A stretch of 64,000 nucleotides of DNA, taken from Litomosoides sigmodontis. Taxonomy: Eukaryota; Nematoda; Chromadorea; Rhabditida; Onchocercidae. Shown piece by piece: positions 57,747 to 64,000 of this stretch. The stretch is taken from assembly GCA_963070105.1 (NCBI GenBank), contig OY718805.1, positions 8,809,152 to 8,873,151 of the forward strand, given 5' to 3'. Position numbers and translations under genes: made by a program. The notes under the pieces were generated by a model. That model was not told the origin of the DNA. It saw nothing but the letters and a program-made list of their open reading frames with translations, and ran no database searches. Within the stretch, counting starts at the first letter, position 1, and the number at the start of each line of letters is the position of its first letter.

Positions 57747-60700
57747 TTAGTTCTGGAATGACACGTAGTTTCGAGGTAATAAGGGCAGTGTTTCATTAAC
57801 TTCCTCTTTTGATTGTAGTATCGTATTCATTACTTCAATGGTATGTGATTGACCAACACCTGAAAGTAATAAATATCATTTACATTTGAGTGATATTGAT
57901 TATTGTAATCATGGAAGTATAAATAATGTTATAATCAATGTTTAGAATATTTATTGTATTATGAAAATTAACTAAATGATCCTTCATATTTTTTTTTTTG
58001 TTTAACCGATTTCAATCTATTTCACTTTCATCTTTTCCATTAGGAAGTTATTCCACCTTTTTCATTAAATGAAGTGAAATTGATTTTGTTTTAGAGCAAA
58101 CTTAAAATTCGCAATTCCCTTCTTTTCTTAAACATGAAGAGTGCTATTGTAAACAATATTCAAATTTTTGAAGGAAATTGTTGATGTCCGAACATTTAGG
58201 TCGAAATTCCAGCTTATCAGTCTTTACAAATAATGCTCTAGATAGTGGTGATCGTTGTCCATCTTTGAAACAAGCTGTAGCACAAAATGTATAGAACCAG
58301 TCGTAGCGTAAATCAGGAAAAACTATCCGTCGTCCACGTACTGTAATCCGCTCCCACACTGAGAAGTGAGCATTGGGATTTTCCGTGTAATAAACAATAT
58401 AATTCTGAAAGATATTATTTTTTTGAGCCAAAACCAATCACTTGAATTGTGTTAGAAGTCCTGATGAGTTAAGCATTAATTTCGAAATAATGAAAATCTC
58501 GAAATGGCATTTTTATTCTCTTAAAAAGAATCTTACTTGGAAAACATTAATTTAATTATTTGAATTGCTTATTTTAACAAACTGAATTCCTTACGTAACC
58601 TGAGGATTACTTATTATCATTATGTGTAATTTTTTAAAATATATTTTCAAAATTATAACAATGCAAAAATCCACCAATATCTACCGTGACGTCTTTCGTA
58701 CGTTTGTAAGGCGGTTCCCATGACAGCTCGATGGTATTGGCGTTTAAACGTTGAGCTAGGATGTGCTGTGGGCTGAGTTGTGGCTCTAAAGAAATATTAT
58801 TACTGAACTGCAGACAAAATTTACTTCTTGAAAATAAAGTGAAAAAATCAAATTTAATAATCGAATTTAATCCAGTCGACGACTAGTCATTATTTTTTTT
58901 TTACATCTAAAGAGCATTTCCTAAAATTTTTTGGAAAAGGATCATTTGATTTTAATTACTCCAAATTTGAGCAAGAAGTTATCGTAGGAAAAGCTTTAGC
59001 TACCTGTATACTGCACCAAATAGACTGGTTTGCTTTCACCGAAGCGTGAAACAGCAGTGATACGGAATTCATATAAGGAACATGAATCAACGCTCATAAT
59101 TTCTGCCGTATGACCTTGAATGCCACGTAGCTCACGCATTTTACTGTCTTCTTGATGCCTAAACAGACTAACTTATTTTTGACATAATCGTTCAAGTTTT
59201 CAATTGTTGAAATGTGATTTATAAGTTGAACCACCGCGAATTGTTTTGATTATGAAGTGGAGAAAACTAGAAATAGTATGAATAAGAGTAACATATGCTA
59301 AGTTATTAAATTTACCAACTGTTTATTTGTATAATATAAGCTTGAAATCAAATCTTTTGCACTCAAAAATTATAACTGCGAACTTGATCCGATAACGTAT
59401 ATTGTAGGTAACTTGATCATCGGCCGAAAATGCCGGTGCCCATGCAAGCCGGACCGAATAAGCGGATGTTGAAACAACCTGACATTCTCGTGGCGGATCA
59501 GGTGGTAGACGAGCGAACATAAATTCATCATCTGTTACTGGAAATGAATTTTATGAAATTTTTTTTCCTGACATATTGCTTTAGAAAGTAAAGTACTTCA
59601 AAAAAAATTAAGCAGAAAAAACTGAATTTTCACTCACCATCTTATTGTTTAAAAAAAAATTAATTTTAAACTTACGCATGTGTGGTCCACGTTTTTGAAA
59701 CTTTCTGCTCATTCGTCTGGCCATCATACGACCACCACTATGTTCAAATATCATACCTTTTGCTAATTCCAAAAGGATACCTGCAGTTGCTTGTCGTCGT
59801 CGCCTAAATTCTAATCACAGTTATCAGGGATAAATGGCAAAAGCTAATTGAAACTTTTTTTCGAACAGTGAAACACATATCAAATTATCTGAAACTAAAA
59901 TTAACTAGATAGTTGTGTATGACTGCTATCAAAATTATCATTTTGTAAACGTAAAGAAATATTTTGGTAAAAGGTAAAAGTTTACATGAAATTAAATAAA
60001 ATGAGAAAAAAAACGATATTAATGATTTGTCACACTAAAACAATACCTAATTTAACTAAAACAAAAAAAAAACAATAGCATTAAAGGAATTCACCAATCA
60101 ATTAATAATATATATGCCTACTACACATGTGTGCACATGTGTATTAATTAAAAATAAAATTAAAATCTCAAATACATTAAAAGAAAAAATTCATCAACCA
60201 ATTAATATGCAACGTGAGTATTAATTAAATTAAATTCTCTATTACTCCTTCACCTTTTCACTCAACACACGCACACACGCACCTTGCTTTTGCCTCACGA
60301 ATTAGGAAGAATGGATTGTTCGTTTGAATTTTACGACCAATATAGTGAATTTCCTTGAGATACATTCGACCAACTACATCCATACACATTGTGGTTAAAA
60401 TTATGCCACCCATAATGACGCATAAAACTACTAGCATATTTTGCTGTTCCGGTCGATAATCACCAAAACCTGTAGTTTTACGAATATCTTTCTTAGCTTT
60501 CAACTTACGTAGACAGTCTGCATAAGTTAAAGTAAAAAAAAAATGATTATTAAGTTTTTTTGTTTTTTTGTTAATAAAGAACTATCGATTTCTAGCACTG
60601 AATGTAGCTGTGAGTGGCTGTGCATTGGTTAAAGAAATGATAGTAATAAATTGAATAATTTTTTTTTATTAATATACTAAGTTTGGAATTTAAAAGTAAA

Positions 60701-62966
60701 ATTAGAATTTTGTAAACACATTGAAAAATTTTCACCAACCAACTGTTAAAATGCTAATAAATGTGAAATACACTGATTCAATGTATGTCCAATGTTCCTT
60801 CTTTTGAATAATGTACGAGCCAAAAAGTCCATATAAAAATACAATTAGAAATAAGATTACTGGTGGAAAACGCACAAGCTTTATTTTATCTAATAATTCC
60901 TGAAATATAAAAATTAAAAGTGAAAAAAAACAACAGCAAACAAATAGTAAATTTAAAAATTTTGAATTCATCAAGATTTACCAGATAGATGGAAAACACA
61001 CACACACAAGTTCAGTGCTTACTATATTCCCATATAAAAAACACTAGCAAATTGTATAATATTTTATTTTCAAAAAAAAAAAAGACTGCTACTAATATTT
61101 TAACAAGGGACTGTACCACTTCGTAGTAAGCTTTCATTAAATTTAAAAAGAACGAATTGAAATTTAAAACTTGTTCATCGTCATTATCGTCAAAAAATGG
61201 CCGAATCTCATGAATTGTAATGCCTTTGCGACGATCTCGCCATGTTGACAGTTTTTTCCAGCAATTGTAATGAACCAAAAAAGCACATTCTGATATGAAC
61301 TTAGCAATGTTCGCCACTGTAACAAGTGTTAGTGGAATTCCTAAAATTTAGTATAATTTAGGAAAATTAAGTACGTAAATGATAGGTTATACAGAGACTA
61401 GCGATAGAGAGTATTCTTGAATTCAATTAAAAGTATTTGAAATTTCAATGCTACGTACGCTTACCGATGAGACAATAGACTACGCCAAATAAGCGACCAG
61501 CAAATGTTGACGGTGCAATATAGCCATATCCAATTGATGTAAGCATTGTTGCAGTAAAGAAAAATGATGTGAGAAAATCCCAGGTGGGAGCAGTCGTATC
61601 GTATCCATGTCGGTACTTCAGATGTGCAGCAAATACCGTATCCACGTACTGTAAATAAATGAATAATTGCAAAACTTACTGTATTATCCTGGATAATTTG
61701 TAGATATTGTGGTTTTTGATCATTAAGCTACGTTGTTGTTTCATAAATTATGCAATAATATTTGAATAAATCAAATCAAAATTTCGCTGTAAATATAGTA
61801 CAGTAGTTATACAGTATTACATATATGTACAGTAATTATTTACTTCATAAAATTGTTCTTTGCTATCACGTTTGAATATTTTCTTCCATTTTGATCTGTC
61901 AATTTTTTGATAATTTTTTGAATGCGTTAATTTCCAAATTCGATCCACGTACTTTTCCACGCTCACATCAATCCTGCTTAGTTGAGCTGCTTTCATATCC
62001 TAAAATTAATTTAAAAATTTGACGACATATTTTTTTCAAATTTTTTTTGCTAATAATACCATACTTTCTATACTTAAGCACATTTTAGCATTTGTGCAAA
62101 CTTACCAAATCAAATTAATTTCTCAAAAGAAGCAATGATATTATACATAAGTTTTTTTTTACAAAAAAAAAAACTTTCCTTATTAGTCTTTTAATTTTTG
62201 TTTTATAATTGATTAACATAAATTCAAAGGCATAGAACTAGTAGCTTCTAAATTGCCGTATACGACAACAACAATTATGTGCCATAATTAATACTTCAAT
62301 CATCATTTTCAAATCTTTTTAAAGTTACTCTAACAAAGTGAACAGTTTTCCATTGATGATTTTTCAACTGAAAATAATCGCTAATAATTGCCCGAAGAAG
62401 TAAAAAATGAATTTTGTGTCATTCGACTTTTTTTTTCTTCGTTGAAAAATCAAAATCAAAAACTTGAACGTCCAATCGCTTTTTTAATAGAAGATTTTAA
62501 TTATAGGATTATAAAATTTTAATTTATTTTCCTAATAGTTGGTGCAGTTGAATTTGGAAAATTTTACAAACTTTAAGATGACGTCCTTCAAGTGCTTGAA
62601 ATATCCACGCTCCAAATATCATATAGAGAATACAAGCAACAATTAGTAGAAAATGCGGCGAGATAATTCTGGCAATAATTACACGTCGTAAAACTCTGCA
62701 AAAATAAAACTTCTAAATTGAAAAATTTTTTCAAATTTGCTGCAAAGGACAATTGCTGCCATAAATTGATTGCTATAAGATTTGAGAATGAAACAAAAAA
62801 AAAATTTATTTATTGAACATAGCGTGACCAATTTTGTTAATAATTTTTTTTTTGTTTTGAACAGTTTAAAAAGATAGAATGTAAGAAATAATGAATACCT
62901 TAAGAAAGACATTATGGCTAGCTGGTTGGTGAATTTGTATTGAAATTGATGTAACCATCGTGGCAT
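57747..62966 (-). CDS. Two-pore-domain K+ channel (TWK type) with C-terminal FN3 repeats
   Basis: Thirteen-exon minus-strand model, 654 aa, all phases matching. Exons 5'-3': 62966-62899, 62695-62572, 61999-61844, 61648-61465, 61340-61117, 60899-60740, 60469-60283, 59803-59676, 59537-59384, 59158-59004, 58785-58685, 58404-58194, 57859-57747. TM1 is at about 35-55 (FLLIVACILYMIFGAWIF). Pore 1 is TMLTSIGYGYIAP with filter GYG at 156-158, followed by TM2. TM3 is at about 263-283. Pore 2 is ILTVGFGDYRPE with filter GFG at 306-308, followed by TM4 (LVVLCVIMGGIILTTMCMDV). This is the K2P leak-channel order in the plasma membrane. A basic linker (ARRRRQ, MARRMSRKFQKR) then leads into two FN3-like repeats: PPDPPRECQVVSTSAYSV with YEFRITAVSRFGESKP (about 422-513), then EPQLSPQHI, IELSWEPPYK, NYIVYY and FYTFCATACFKDG (about 514-615). 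Exons 7, 8 and 9 splice in frame, supporting a real fusion. Exon 5's donor could be 3 nt shorter (61120). The last intron is the least certain. Confidence 0.87.
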
Positions 62967-64000
62967 TTCTAGCTATTATCGTTTTCGTGGAAACTTCCAA
63001 ACGTCAATGCACACGTCAACCAAGTAAGGTGAGAGAGAGAGGGAAGAGGAAAAAGGTTGAATAAATTTGACGGAAAATATGATGATAATGATGATATTCG
63101 GTTGTTGAAGGAAATCGAAGAGATCCACTGGTGGCAAATCCTATGGGAATCAAAATTCCATATTTGCTTCTCTCTTAAGCTAAAGCAATTCTAAAAATTG
63201 GTTTCTATGACAAAATCTAAAATTAAACTCCCCTTTATCCTCCCTTCCTCCTCCTCCTCCTCCTCCTCCTCCTCCTCCAAAATCGACAAATGAAATACCT
63301 AATTTGTAACACTTTCATTTGCATATTCTGATTGAAAATAAACTATGTATCATCGAAAAGAGAAGGGAAAACCCGATGAAGGATGATGACGAAAGCAAAA
63401 AAGAAAGGATGAATTTATGATTATGAGCTATATGGGAATATTTCATTCGCATATGCAAAAAATTCACGAGCATACTACGTGTAACACGTTTAATGGCTAC
63501 TACATACATGTATATATATATATGTGTGTGTGTGCATGTGCGCATTGTGTCTGCTAGACATTTGCGCATTCTTGTGCACTATTTGATCCTTACATTAGCT
63601 TATCATTTTTTAAGCTTTCGTACTGCTATCGTTGTTTATGGCATAAAAGGGAGGGAGAAAAGAGGAAGGAAAAAAAATGCATTTCTTGCTGGCTAATTTG
63701 TCGTTCTTGCTTGTTTTTTTTTGCTTGACTTGATTAGTTTAAACTTCTTATCCAACAAAAGAGCTTTAGATCGTCTTTTTTTTCGCTTTGAAAGAGTAAA
63801 ATATCACCAAAATTCGGGCAAATTTTAATGTAATTTTGAGAAATGGCTATTTTGATGATTTATTTGCATTCTCTCTCACATCACCTCATTTGCTTATTGC
63901 ATTCTCTCGTGCTAATTTAAAAAATAAAATGAAAATTCAGGAAGCGAATTTAGAATGGAACTGATAGGCGCATATTAATGTAGCAGCAGTACAGTGAGCG
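62967..64000. other. 5' flank of the K2P-FN3 gene
   Basis: Presumed promoter region of the minus-strand channel. It contains a (CCT)n run (about 63239-63279), a TA run next to a TG run (63511-63540) and GA-rich patches. An acceptor-like CTAG lies about 3 nt 5' of the channel start codon. No further exon is seen. Confidence 0.4.
63239..63279. repeat. (TCC)n microsatellite
   Basis: About 12 TCC triplets, pyrimidine-only on the plus strand and GGA on the strand of the channel gene, 270-315 bp 5' of its start codon. Confidence 0.9.

Overview
The window looks like nuclear DNA from a nematode, probably an AT-rich parasitic species (clade III or filarial-like; this is inference). The reasons are: strongly AT-rich intergenic and intronic DNA, many short exons with TTTCAG-type acceptors, a cuticlin/ZP-domain gene, a TWK-type two-pore potassium channel, and likely spliced-leader acceptors just 5' of start codons. 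There are no bacterial operons, CRISPR arrays, phage or recognisable transposase genes.

Layout. 1-3898 is intergenic and holds a 645-bp array of a 10-bp unit. 4076-25766 (+) is a large gene of about 20 exons. It encodes a roughly 900-residue, mostly low-complexity protein ending in one synaptotagmin-type C2 domain. Its introns hold most of the window's long tandem arrays. 26803-27109 (+) holds two short exons of an unrecognised gene. tRNA-Pro(CGG) and tRNA-Phe(GAA) follow on the minus strand at 27.7-27.9 kb. 29552-38837 (+) is a complete DNA topoisomerase II gene: 33 exons reconstructed with every intron phase matching, 1573 aa. 39477-39872 (+) may be a two-exon small-protein gene. 43146-48305 (+) is a membrane-anchored ZP/cuticlin-like gene whose first exon is unresolved. 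49058-56239 (-) is a complete SMG8 gene (20 exons, 1002 aa). 57747-62966 (-) is a two-pore-domain K+ channel (13 exons, 654 aa) whose C-terminal tail carries two fibronectin type III repeats.

The genes do not form a pathway. They are a housekeeping enzyme (TOP2), an RNA-surveillance factor (SMG8), and three membrane or cuticle/neuronal-type proteins. The most unusual features are the K2P-FN3 fusion, the ZP domain with a long insertion carrying a CPPCPVC cluster, the C2 domain lacking its loop-1 acidic residues, a perfect 12-bp hairpin 18 nt from a 3' splice site, and very pure long tandem arrays. All exon models were made by eye from open frames, GT/AG sites and phase matching. They have not been tested against RNA or databases.
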